Notes under the pieces: generated by a model | Databases searched by the model: none | Seen by the model: only the letters and a program-made list of their open reading frames with translations | What the model was told of the DNA's origin: nothing | Source of the DNA: Trichoplax sp. H2 | Taxonomy: Eukaryota; Placozoa; Uniplacotomia; Trichoplacea | Direction: 5' to 3' | Assembly: GCA_003344405.1 (NCBI GenBank) | Contig: NOWV01000190.1 | Span: forward strand, 83,696-147,695 | DNA: 64,000 nt | Translations under genes and position numbers: made by a program | In this document: positions 1 through 11,973 of the stretch, one piece after another | Position numbering within the stretch: the first letter of the stretch is position 1 | Layout: each line of letters opens with the position of its first letter

Positions 1-524
1 TTGTTATTGCCAAGGTATCAGAAAGTTCTATATTGTTGACAGTCGGAGCTAACATGCTTAGTCAGTAAACGTTAATTAATAACACCTTAAGTGTAAGGTG
101 CAATTACTTTGTAGAGCCTTGAGCTCTAGTTGCTATACTAGGATATGTATACTGTACAGTGTAAGTCGCAATGTCAAGAATATTCACAAGTGCACCATCG
201 GCGTTGGCCGAGACTATAAAAAGCGGAGCACTAGCTTAGCTGCTCAGTTCCAGTTAGTCACTGCAGGATCTTTTGACTGTTATTGCTAAGAATTTTTTTT
301 ACGTTTTTCTTTAATACATTTTACGGCAAGATTAACGACAATAAAGTGAAGTATTTAAACCTTTTACTCATTAGTAATTTATTTGTGTAGCTGAGAGTTA
401 GTTACAACTGCGATAGGTCCATAAGTTATTTGGGTACACGAGAACTAGTGAAGATAGTGTTTAAGACCCGTTTTCTGGTTACAAAGGAGATTTGTAACTG
501 CGGGTAGTTCAGCAAAGTAAGAGA

Positions 525-646
525 GTCCTTTCTTGTTGGAGGCCCTCAGCTAATCAATTACGTTGTATCTTCGTAAACGAGGTTTTGTTTAATAAATCTA
601 AATTTTCTAAAGTATTGAAGATTCTTGATCTATCAACCTCACAATG
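525..646 (+). repeat. Left arm of a long inverted repeat
   Basis: About 120 bases here match the reverse complement of 14330-14451 at roughly 90 percent by eye, with only scattered substitutions. Shared blocks include CCTCAGCTAATC, ACGTTGTATCTTCGTAAA and GATTCTTGATCTATCAACC. The arms lie about 13.7 kb apart and enclose the upstream ATPase gene. The similarity stops abruptly after CCTCACA, as expected for an element boundary or a duplication breakpoint. I saw no coding capacity in the arm. Confidence 0.85.
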
Positions 647-654
647 AATAAAAG

Positions 655-1345
655 GGTTTAATAACTATGTTGCACATCCTAAAACAATTAATATCATTCT
701 CTGGTAAAGAATTTGAAGTATCGAGTCTCGAGATTTCGTAGGTAATATTATTTACATAAATGTGGGCAGCTTGTAAGCGAGCTTCGAATGAATTTATAAA
801 GCAAAGTTTAAGGTTTAATATTTATGTTGCATATCCTCAGGCGATCACTATCATTCTCTATAAACTGCTGGTAACGTTTACACATATACAAACAATTCGT
901 ATACAAGTTTCCCATGAATTAAGAAAGTACTGTAATTGTTATCGAAGATTAATTAAGCTCTAACAAAGAAAGCGCGAGCAAGATTGGGCTGAATAAAAAG
1001 ATTTAAGAACTTTATTGCATATCCAGAAACGATTGGTATCTTTCTCTAGTGAGCAGTTTGAAGCATTAAGTTTTTGGATTTCATAGCTCATAATATTTAC
1101 ATAAATACGGGCAGTTTGTTAGCGAATTTTGTGCAAATTAACAAAGTAAGGTTGAAGGTCTACTAAGTACCGGCATGTTGCACATCCTGAAATAATCGCT
1201 GTTATTTTCTATAAATTGCCGGCAATACGAATCTATAAATATGTAAACAGTTGGTTAGCAAGTTTCGCATGAATTAAGAAAGTAATTGCTAAGATGATTA
1301 CTTAAGCTTTACCAAAGGAAACACGAGCATGATTTGGAAGTAGTG
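655..1345 (+). repeat. Degenerate tandem repeats, higher-order unit about 340 bp
   Basis: Two copies of a roughly 340-bp unit lie head to tail, starting near 661 and 1003. Each contains a motif like ATGTTGCACATCC followed by a stretch ending in ATTTACATAAATRYGGGCAG. A related half-unit starting near 830 and 1170 shares TTGCAYATCCT and CATGAATTAAGAAAGTA. The copies differ at many positions, so the array is old. No open frame is maintained across units. Confidence 0.75.
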
Positions 1346-4044
1346 ATGACAAAGAAGTAGAATATACAATTTAAATGGATGGTCTTTATTCCTCGGTCAT
1401 CAAATCTAATACAGCAAGGGTTACGATAGGAAATACCACGTACTACAGATTATTCCTATCGGGAAAGATGGCAGTAAATAAAAGGTTACAGTATTTATTG
1501 TGGCGGGCAGATCATAGTGAAGAAAAATCTAAGCTTAAAATTAATCGTAGCAAACATAAAACTTTGTATGATAATGTATACTAAGAAATATGCATACACG
1601 AGTGCGATGGACAGCAAGTAATTAAGCCTATTCGGCTTATTTAATTCCATGTGAATAAACATTTAAAGTAGCTCCTTTGACTGTATAACGGTAAGTATCC
1701 AAATTTCTACTAGGCGTTGAAGAAGGTATCTTAAGCTATTTGTATTACGTCTCATTTTTGAAATATAAAGAATGATAAGTGGACCATAGGAGAAATTGTT
1801 CACTACTTAAAGTATTTTAACGTATTCTCTATGAAAAACCAATCTTGCTTGTCAATGGCTTCCTTAGAGAACCAAAGGCAATCTTATTCTCTAACAGCTC
1901 CTGTTTCGCAACTTAAAACGTTCGGATACTTTAAACGAGTAGTCTCCAATGAAGTGTTGTTTTTAACTCACATCTTATACATCAATTAAAATTCATTTGC
2001 CCTTATGGCGTTTATTCCACATTCATACCGTATGATTGAAATCATGAGTAGTGTAATATCAACGACCGATCGTTAACCTGCAATTAAGCTTTCCTATTGC
2101 ATATAAAGCTATCCGGTCTGTTTATTTGTCTTCGCTAATTACAAATTTTACAACATCAATGCAGTTAATTGCCATTGATCCTGGCCATAGCAACAATACG
2201 CTGAATAGACATGGAACAAAGTGGAAAAAGGAGTAAAATAGCATCCATTTTATCATCTCACAATAGGCACTACAAGGAGATAACTGCCAAGAAGCAACCG
2301 GTTGATTACAAAGAATTCATAGAATTCTTAAGGGAAATACACCATTAACATTAGAATGATATTTTATCCATAATTTCATGTACGCCTTCTGAACTTGTGG
2401 TACAAATCTCTAGAGGCCATATTTAATAAAAGTTTTCAATTATCCAATATGGACGTATTAAAAAAATGAAATCTGCCATGTATTTACTCTTCACAAACTA
2501 GTCAACTCTTCTGCTTTCGGCTATCCAATAGCCCAAAAGAATAGCCTAACATTGAATGCGTTATTTTTATGGATTCAGGCATATCGTAATGGCATTCGAT
2601 GGCTCTTTGGGTAATCCACAGGGAATAAAATCTTACACACCCTGGTCATAAGTTAGGCCGTTACAATTTAACGAATCAATAAGTTTTCAAATTATTCGAG
2701 AAGGATGGTAATGAAAACTTGGCGTTGAGAGTCAAAGTAGCAATTAAAACGCATATCGCTATAAACTCTTAGCCTGTTTTAAAGTTTTAAGCCTAGATGG
2801 TCAATCAATTTACAAGTTTGAAGTGTTTGCGGATGTTAAAATTCCTTAAGATCGACAACAAAATCGCCACCGTCGGTAGCCTTAAGCAATATCAAGACAT
2901 TATTTAATATGAAACGTAAGGGAAATCGCTATGAAATATAAAATAATTTATAGCAATTAAAAGGTTTCAGGAATGGAATGATTTACTGTAATTGATAAAA
3001 TCCAATTTATCGTAGTGTCAACTCTTGTATTGCAAAATAGTGCTCGATAGAACCGATAGACATTACTCTGTACAAGATGTATTTTGCTATCGTATAAATA
3101 AATAAAATCTAAAACTAGTTGTTAAACCAATTTTCCCAGTTTCAAAGAAGAGCAAATATGGAGAATATAACCTTATCACGACAGTAAGCGGCGATTTGTT
3201 CATAACACTCCATGAAGGGACGGAAAATGAACTGGTAAGAGAAACAATAATATTGATGATTTCATTGAACCACTTTAAGGGTATTTTTAAATTCGGCGCC
3301 GATAATTTCTGATGCACTGTATTATACGGTCCCATTTTTAGTCATCGTTTTAGTTGATTAATGACTAAATTTGCCTAGGATCAAATCAGTAAGCTGAGTT
3401 AATTATTTCTTTACCTTAATACTATATTCGACTAAATTTCATTAATTAATAAATCTCAATTACTGTAGATTTTTAAAACCTTAATTTTATATTCTTTAAT
3501 GGCATAAATCTTTCAAACGAAATAGAATTTATATATAACCAGTGCATTTAATTTTAAATTAAAGTGCTGTTCAAACTTGATTTTATTTGCCACATTTATT
3601 CTTGTCGCTTTAAATATAATACTGCACTACTATTTGCAGCTAATCCAGAGATTATTTATTTCTCAAAGCTATTAACCGTACTACGATAATCATGCATTCC
3701 AGTTCCGGAATGATACTAGACCATGTTTATATTTTATTGAGAGCTATTTCTTTCGAATTTGCAAATTAACATGCCCAATATTTTTTTTAATAACTATCGA
3801 ATATAGCAATGCTTTGGCTACCAAACCGATTACTTAAAGGTTGGTTTCTAATAAAAGATTGCTGTCAGCTACGAATGATATTTAAATTAATATAAATACA
3901 GTAAATTATCATTTACAAATAGTGTGATGATTACTTTTCGATTCTAAATTGACTTATCACATTGTTCGTGAAAGTGATTTTAGATGGTTTAATAACAAAG
4001 TAACCTAGTTTGCTCTAATGTCTACATTCGTATCGTCAAAATAG

Positions 4045-7000
4045 GCTTTCCTGTACTATTTATTTTGCCTACTGACACTTAGTATCTTGTGGTTGGTTGG
4101 CTATTGGCGTCCTGATTGGAAACATAAACTCACTCATAAAGCTTGTCCTTTGGCAAAAGCAGATTCTGTGCTCATTCGTGTTAGTGTCTTCCAATAATGT
4201 TCAAATCTAAGCAATAATTCAACTGAAGAATCGCTTCTTTAACTTACTTTGCTTTCATTGACAAGTCCTGTTTGATAATCACTTCAAAAAATGTTCTTTG
4301 GGACATATACGCATACAGTGCAATTTTATAACTTGAAATATTATCTATAGTTATTACTGCAGAATATTATTTTGTGTTATTACATTGGAAATTGAATCTC
4401 AGATTAAATCTTGCCACAGTATTAATATCTGCAAGAACGGTAAAGTTTCTAATTCATGTACTGTAAAGTAGTAACTTTATATTTCGTGATATAAATAATT
4501 TCACTCGTAGCATGAACAGAATTAGTAGACTAATTTTAATAGTATGTTCTAATTTGAAATTAAATCGCTTTTAAATGGCAGCAAATAAACCTATTGCTTT
4601 CTTTAGAAGTAGACCTCATAGTTTTATAAACATCGAAGCGCTTTATAACTGTCAACTATTTAATGTTTATTCTGATACTATTTTTCTCTTAAAGGACCCA
4701 AATAATCAGCACCATCCTGTTAAAATTGAAATTTTCAAAGATCATCCACGAAGGTAAAATTATACTATCCTTGATCAACTGCCATATCATTTAAATTATG
4801 TACGAATCTGCTATGCGTCATTCAACACCAACGAAATTTAGTCTCTTTTCTCAGGGACTAGAAGCGTCATATTGGCATGATACAGAACTCAAAACAATTA
4901 TAATTATTATTTTAATCAAATAAGATCCTGCTATATTTTCAAAGATAACTCTCCAACGTAGAATTATACCATACTTGATAAGTTTTCATTTAAATCGTGT
5001 GAAGTCCTGCTATATGTCAATCATAATTGAAAAAAAACTAGCAACTCCTCGCACGGCTAAAAGCTTCATAGCTGGCATGATATAGAACTTAAAATAGCTT
5101 AGATTATCATGTCCTGCTATATCTTACTCATCACCAAGAAAAGTTGTAGCTTTTGTCGCGGACTATAGACTTTACATCTGGCATGATACAGAACTCGAAA
5201 TAGCATTTGTTTTCCAATAAAATTTTACTCTTAGAGTAAAGGACCGTCAAATAATCTATAAGAATGAATATATACCATTTATTTCTATTCTAGAACTGCC
5301 GATGTGGAGGAAGAATCATCTCAAGGTAGTGCTTATGACTTCATCACAGACAGTTCGTTGGTAAGCTTACAAAATGTCAAATTTTCCTGTCTAGTTTTGA
5401 TAAAATTATTACTACTATGTAGCAAATAGTAGCCAATTCTATGATTTTCTAATTTAAATATTAGCATAGTACTTATACAAGTAAAATATTTTATTGAACC
5501 GTTTTCAACAAGTGCTGTAATCGTCTTAATTTTAACAGCCTACGGAATCCAAATTTTTCGAATTTCGTTTTGTTCGCTATTTCTGGGATGAAAGTAAGAA
5601 CACATTTGTTCCACTCAGGTAATTAATAAAATTGATTATCATTTCTATATATTACTATGATATTTATAGATCTAGAAATCTATTTATTAAATATGAAGTT
5701 CCTACTGTATCTCTTTAAAATTGCAGTTCTAAAGAGTTATTTCGAGCATATGCAGATAAATTTCTATTTCCAAATACTTACGCTCATATCATTTCCGAAT
5801 TAGAAATGTTTCATGAATGGATCATAGAACCTTTAGGCATACTATTAAATCGATTGACTTTAAAACGTCCGCATTATGTATAGATGGCAAAATTAGCGGC
5901 CTTTTAGCTATAATAAATGGTCAATACGGCTTATTGACATTGTTTATCCTTCTATGTTAGGGGTCTCGATCAAAACTTAACATTTCAAGAGATTCGAAGT
6001 CAACTTTCACATGGACTCTACGAAGGTCAAGCAAAACGAAGGTATCCCTTAACTTTGTAGATGTATAACTATGAAAACAAGCAAGATAATTTGCATCTTT
6101 AAATACTGCGATAAATATTAAATTTTCATTTTTATCCTGCGTACCCAGAATGCTTATTTTCAAGAAGAACTTGATTGATATTAAAGTTAAAAGTATGTTC
6201 CTCATATTAGCTGAAGAGGCAAGTGCATTTTGATTATATTACGAGTCAATCAATAAAATACTTTAAAGATCGAACGACTAGAAATAAACTTTGAAATTCA
6301 CAATTTTAATATTTTAGGCTTCGCATCCATTCTACATATTCCAGTTATTTAGCATTGCATTTTGGATTGTAGACAAATACTACTATTTTGCAGGGGCAGT
6401 TTTCATCGTGTCTATCTTTTCAATTACCGTTTCAGCAATTCTAACTCGACAGGTAATGGATCATCTTTATTAACAACTTTCAATCACAAAATAACCTATT
6501 TATTTTTACTACCTTGGTATTCATTTTTATCATACTCGTATGATATAGAATTGCGTGCGATTAAGAAAATTAGCAACATCTTCATCGCTGATAACAGTTT
6601 TGCGACTTGATTCCGGTTTGCACTTAGAATCAAAGTTAGGATCCATTTTTAAAGACCAAATGCGCTAAGTTAAATCAAATTATTCTTTCTTAGATGACCC
6701 ACAAGAAATTTCGAGTACTAATTTGGTGCCAGGGGATCTAATTGTAATTCCACCTGAGGGAATGACAATGGAATGCGATGCTATCCTAATTACTGGTAAC
6801 TGCGTTGTGAAAGAAGGTTTCCTGACAGGTTAATCCTTTCTCCTTATTGAAGCAGCTCATTTTAAAGGAACCTCTTACAGATTATGTACTAGAAAATCTT
6901 AATTTCTATGGCAATATAAAACTCTCTCGTCTTTGCAAAACACAGGTGAAAGCGTTTCTACTGTCAAGACCCACATTGATGACTCTAAAGCCAGATCTAC

Positions 7001-10000
7001 TTACAATCCAATCATTCACACAGAATACACTTTATTAGCTGGAACACAAGTTATCCAAGCGAGAAGCACTGATTCGACACAAGTTTTAGCTGTTGTTATG
7101 CGTACTGGTAAAGAAAGAAATTAAATACCTTTTAAGCAACATAGCACTTATCGAAAAGTAACGTAAAACTTTTCTCTTTAAATGGCAGGATTTTATACGG
7201 TCAAGGGTGGATTAGTGCGCGATATCTTGTATCCAAAGTCAATGGATACAGAACTATATCGCGATGCTTGTCGTTTCTTAGGCCTTACGGTCGTCATAGG
7301 TTAGTATTACCTTTAATAAACTGTTTCTAAATTACTTAGATCTCAACTATTCTTTCCATTTTCATTACTGCTACTCAATTTATTTCTATTACCACAATAT
7401 AGCTTTGTTAGGAATCATCTACTCTGCTGCAGTCCTCTGCGCTAATCGGGTAAGTTTATAAAACATTCCTTACTGTTATAAGCGTAATAAGTTCCAGCTA
7501 ATCATAAAGTATCCTTCTAGGCCACTACAAAGAATATCGTTTTGAGAACTATCGATATTATTACTATTGCAATTCCACCACAACTACCAATAGCACTCTC
7601 CATTGGTGTCTCATTCGCATTAAATAGATTGAGAAAAGCGGGTATATTTTGTATCAATCCATCTAGGTAAACTATGACTAAAATGTAGGAGTTGTATGGT
7701 TACTAGATAGTAGACCAATAGCGTTTTTTTTAGCTGAGTTTTATTCGCTAATAATGCAATTTTATTTTTCACACGCATTATTTCTTGTTCTTATATTGCT
7801 TAGGATAAATATCAGTGGAAAGATAAATCGCATCTGTTTTGATAAGGTAAAGTATCCATATCGACCAAGGCTACCGCTTAGATTTAGTCAACCTGTTATG
7901 ACATGACGACGAGAATAACTATAACCTATTTACATTTGATTTCTTCTATCACAGACCGGAACTTTAACTGAAAATGATATGGAATTTTCTGGAATAATAT
8001 CAGTGATAAATAGGAGGTAGTATATTGAGAGAGATAGTGATTGTTAGGATTTGAGACGATAAGAAGGAATCATCTCTGCAAATGAGCATCATTTCAATAT
8101 CAGTTCATTAAATTAATCCAATGGCGTTATCTACAGGTCCTTAATCCATGATTTAATAATATCTTAATATCGTAACTATTAGATTCATCGAATTTAATCC
8201 AGAAATGCACTTTAATCCATGGAATCCAGTCGGAATTGTCATGGCTACTTGCCATTCTATCGTTTTAATGAAAGATGGTGAATTATGTGGTGCTCCAATG
8301 GAAATAGGAATGTATCGCAACACGGAATGGGTAACACTTTATTGACCAGAAAGAATGATTAAAACTGATAGATTAATTTAAATTGTCTTTTTTTTAAAGA
8401 CACTCCATGAAATAGAAAGCGGCAACAAAAAATATAATGTACCTATAGAATCAGTTTTGAGACTATCAACCTATACAAAAGCGCAATGTGTAAGCCCCAT
8501 CTTTGGACTACTTCTATGCCAATATAAATGGCGTTTGCTTTTTAAATTTCCTCATTAATTATTTTACGGTAGCGAATTGAAAGACATTGCTTATAACTTT
8601 AGGGACCAACAGAAATTGGAATATTGAAGCGATTCCATTTTTCCCCAGAACTAAGGCGAATGTCTGTTGTAATTATGACACCCGAGGAAAGAAAATTATA
8701 TTTAACTATGAAAGGCGCTCCAGAAACTGTTATCCGATTTTGCAACGAGGAAACCGGTAAAATAGTTGAATAATCGCTATCATCATGATAACTAACATTA
8801 TGCTTTCTGTTTTCTTTGCAACTCTATTTGATATCTTTCTACAATTTTTTACAACAAGAAATCCAGTAAAATAATTAAATTAAAGTTATCATATTAAAAT
8901 TTATCGTTATGCTTCCTATATAATTTGTAACTCTGTTAGATTTCTTACTACAATTTTAATGCTATAAAATGAATTTAAATCGTTTTTTTGACAGTACCAT
9001 ATGATTTTACCCGAATCTTACGAGAGTATACAACTCATGGCTATCGCGTTATTGCCCTAGCTCATAAGCAGCTAGAATCTGAGATATTACCAGAAAACAT
9101 TTCACAGTTGTCCAAGTAAGTTAGGCGATGCTATTAGAAATGTCATTAGGAACGTATTTAACATCTGTTTTTATGACAGTCATGACCTGGAAAAGAACAT
9201 GACTTTCGTTGGATTACTTCTTTTCCAAAACAAGTTAAAGGCAGAAAGTTCAGAAGTTATCGAGCAACTTATTCATGCTAACATCCCTGTTAATATGATA
9301 ACTGGTAAAATTTACTATGTAAATAGAGAAGTAGCGCTGGATTTAATATCGACATCATTGTACTTGACAAATCTAGGCGACCATTTGGAAACTGCCATAG
9401 ATACAGCTAGGAAATGCAATATTATACAACAAGGTAGCAGTATTACGTGTATTGACATCGATGAAGATGATAACGATTATGAAAAGGAATTGGAAAAATT
9501 ACTGCAGCAATTAAAACTTTTGGAAGATGATCGGGTCTGATTTGCACCAATATTTGCAATCGTCTACTTGTAACCTACATTACTTCTATTCCAGTAATTA
9601 CAAGAACAGCATTGCAATTTAATTTTTTTAGGATGCGAAACAAGATCTCAACTTTCGTACGAATAATATTGCCTGCACTGGCAGGACATTAAATGTTTTA
9701 CTTCAGTACAGACCTGATTTGTTTTTCAAGGTCGGCTAGCACAAAAATTTATAAATAATTTAAAGTTTTATTCCGACTAATGATAAATGTTTTGATTAGT
9801 TTATATCTCAAGGTGTCGTATTTGCTCGTATGTCCCCTGTGGATAAAGCACAACTAGTAGAAGGTTTAGTTGAATTAGGGTTAGTCCAGCAATAATAGAA
9901 TGCTATTTAACTGGCAAGACTATAAAATAGAAGCTTAGAGATAATTTTGATGATCAAATCATTTTCAGAAATTATGTTGCAATGTGTGGCGATGGTGCTA

Positions 10001-11886
10001 ATGATTGCGGAGTTAGTAAACTACTTTATTCTCTAAATTTTCAAATTTGTCCATGATTTAATAGTGATATTTATAAGCTAACTTTGCTTATACACATATT
10101 ATAGGCATTAAGCGCTGCACATATTGGTATATCATTAAGTGATACTGAAGCATCTGCAGTTTCACAATTTACCTCTAAGGTTAGCTCATAATTTGATTTT
10201 CTGACAATTTTAAAGTTAATTGGGTCTCACGCTAGAGTTTTCGCAATTATTCTTACTGTAGATATCTGTAGCGGTAATTTTAACTTTAATTTGATTAGCA
10301 AATACCACTAAAATGCATTATCACATAAGCCAATGCTAGCAAGTTCAGAAAATGTCTAAAAGTTCTATTTATTACTAAGGCCACTAATGCTACTGTTTAA
10401 ATTTCAGATTTCCAACATCTCATGCGTCTTAGATGTTATCAGGTAACATTGGCTTGTTCTTAATTAGGTCGAACTTGTAAAATCATTAGCGTCATGCTAT
10501 AGTGTTATGCTGCTAGAATTAGAAAAGTTTAATCATGAACTATGATCCTGGACTCACAGGGAAGGGCGGGCAGCCTTGGCAACATCTGTCTGTATTTTAA
10601 TGTATGTACTAATCACCGCAATAGCAGAATTAATGGCTGTGTTACTTTTATACTGGGTAAGACCTTGTAATCATTTTCTAATACACATATTGACTAGCTA
10701 TTTCAATATTAAGTCCTTCATTGTCATTTAAATTCATTCCATTGATAAACGTAGACCAGCAGCAATTTCTCAGATTTGCAATTCCTATACTTGGATTTAT
10801 TTCTTTCTTTTATGTTGATTATCACAAGTAAGTATATTTATCTTCCTAATATAAAATCGTTTAAAATATTTTTCGTTAGCATTAACAGTTGGTGAATTCT
10901 ATTTGATATTATTACCCTTTAAACTATTGCTAGTGAGCCGAGCTACGCCTCATCGGAAACTTTCTGTGCAAAGACCAAGCATTACTTTGTTCAATTTTAA
11001 TATCATATTAACCTTAGCAGTCTTGTCTGTTATCACCATCGTAGGTCAAGCTATTGCTTACATATTCTTAAAATCAGTACCATGGTACGACGTAGTCGAC
11101 AACTCTTCATTAAAATGGTTTCCAAGTAAAACTATATGCTCATGTTTTTATTTTGTTAACAAGCTTCTTTATCTCATTGGATTAAATAGGTACAAATATT
11201 CTGTCCCATTATCCAACGGATCCATTAGGGAATTTACTTTGGAAGGCACTACACTGTTCTACTATGTTTCATATCAGTTTATATGGATAGCAGTGATTCT
11301 AACACCAGGTCCACCTTTTCAAAATAAGATGTATAAAAATTGTGAGTTGCTAATAGTTGGTTCATTCTAACTTTGATTGCATTGCTCGAAAGCTTAACAG
11401 CTGCCGTCATCGTGCGGTGGTAATTGAATGTAATGCACGATTTCTATCGTCTAGGGTCATTCATATTAGCTCTTATAATTACTCTTGCCGTCTCTACTGT
11501 TTTACTGTTTCATCCTGGTATTGCAGCAAGTTCGTTAAAGGTAAGCTGCTGTGCCTTAGGCAATGCCTTTAACTTATGGACAGGAATCCAAAAGTATCAT
11601 ATCAAAATCAAAGTTTATCTGAAAGTTACTTTATGAGCTATAGATGAGTAATACTTACTAATTTATTCTTTCCAGCTAAAAGCAATTCCCGATGTCATAT
11701 ATAAAATTCTAATCCTTATTATGGGATTCGTGTACTTCACGCTTTCGTATGCATTCAAGGTTTGATATGGCAATTGCGGATATTCTGCAAGATACAATCT
11801 TTACTGATATCTTAATGCTGTTTTTTCCTCAGGAATTTGTGAATACGGTGGTTAAGACGATGTTCAAGTTAGATCCGTCTTCTTAA
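4045..11886 (+). CDS. ATP13A: P5B-type ATPase, ATP13A family, divergent upstream copy
   Basis: Multi-exon P5B ATPase of 1074 resolved codons. Exons: 4045-4179, 4695-4753, 5294-5360, 5539-5618, 5961-6041, 6149-6218, 6318-6452, 6549-6615, 6694-6828, 6946-7107, 7189-7299, 7403-7449, 7521-7666, 7804-7846, 7955-8016, 8183-8330, 8400-8489, 8603-8756, 8995-9115, 9180-9304, 9377-9534, 9632-9730, 9800-9879, 9969-10011, 10105-10179, 10408-10442, 10560-10656, 10755-10827, 10934-11084, 11190-11341, 11455-11540, 11676-11759, 11833-11886. Phases agree throughout. Counting from 4045, the motifs are TGES (276-279, A domain), DKTGT with the phosphorylated Asp at 445, KGAPE (583-587, nucleotide domain) and GDGAND (799-804), followed by six C-terminal membrane segments. 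Family members pump polyamines out of late endosomes and lysosomes; this role is inferred. Oddities are PPQLP at 402-406, TGDH at 679-682, GAP at 503-505 and a GC-AG intron after 6218. The start codon is unresolved: the frame upstream of 4045 meets TAG at 4042-4044. AATAAA lies at 11968. Confidence 0.92.
4754..5293 (+). repeat. Degenerate repeats within an ATPase intron
   Basis: This 540-bp intron is far longer than its neighbours and is largely filled by about three diverged repeat copies. Each ends in a block like TGGCATGATACAGAACT (near 4874, 5072 and 5182) and carries CCTGCTATAT upstream (near 4927, 5006 and 5113). Spacing varies, so this is a degenerate array. The flanking splice sites are intact. 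Confidence 0.7.
6219..6220 (+). other. GC 5' splice site (GC-AG intron) in the upstream ATPase
   Basis: The exon ends in codons for Glu-Glu and continues as GCAAGT. Reading through meets a stop five codons later, and no GT donor fits the protein alignment. The next exon at 6318 restores the conserved ...EE-A/V-x-x-PFY... run of the family. The downstream paralogue uses GT at the equivalent place (17256). The consensus around it (GAG|GCAAGT) is the usual strong context for GC donors. Confidence 0.85.
8798..8960 (+). repeat. Diverged duplication inside an ATPase intron
   Basis: Within the intron 8757-8994, a segment beginning TTATGCTTTCTG (about 8798) recurs as TTATGCTTCCTA (about 8907). Both run on through similar AACTCT, GAT(A)TTTCTTACTACAAT-type sequence for about 50 bases. 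This explains why the intron is longer than those on either side. Confidence 0.55.
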
Positions 11887-11967
11887 ACTTTTGCTTGATT
11901 ATTTATGTTTTGCTTATTTTCTTACAGAACTTAACATCAAATACAGCACAGGAATTTACGTACTATC

Positions 11968-11973
11968 AATAAA
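11968..11973 (+). promoter_or_regulatory. Likely polyadenylation signal of the upstream ATPase
   Basis: AATAAA lies 82 bases past the stop codon of the upstream ATPase, a typical distance. No cleavage site can be read directly from sequence. Confidence 0.5.

Larger units (their letters stand above)
1..4044. other. Intergenic region without a recognisable gene
   Basis: I see no exon-like reading frame here; the open frames present are short and lack domain resemblance. The stretch holds degenerate tandem repeats at about 655-1345 and one arm of a long inverted repeat at about 525-646, both listed separately. It should also hold the promoter and first exon of the ATPase whose first resolved exon begins at 4045, but I could not place them. 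Confidence 0.6.

Noticed and set aside
9199-9540. A single 113-codon open frame read as one protein
   Set aside because: It is two ATPase exons (9180-9304 and 9377-9534) plus a stop-free intron between them.
10903-11370. A 155-codon open frame read as a separate membrane protein
   Set aside because: It is two ATPase exons (10934-11084, 11190-11341) joined by an open 105-nt intron.
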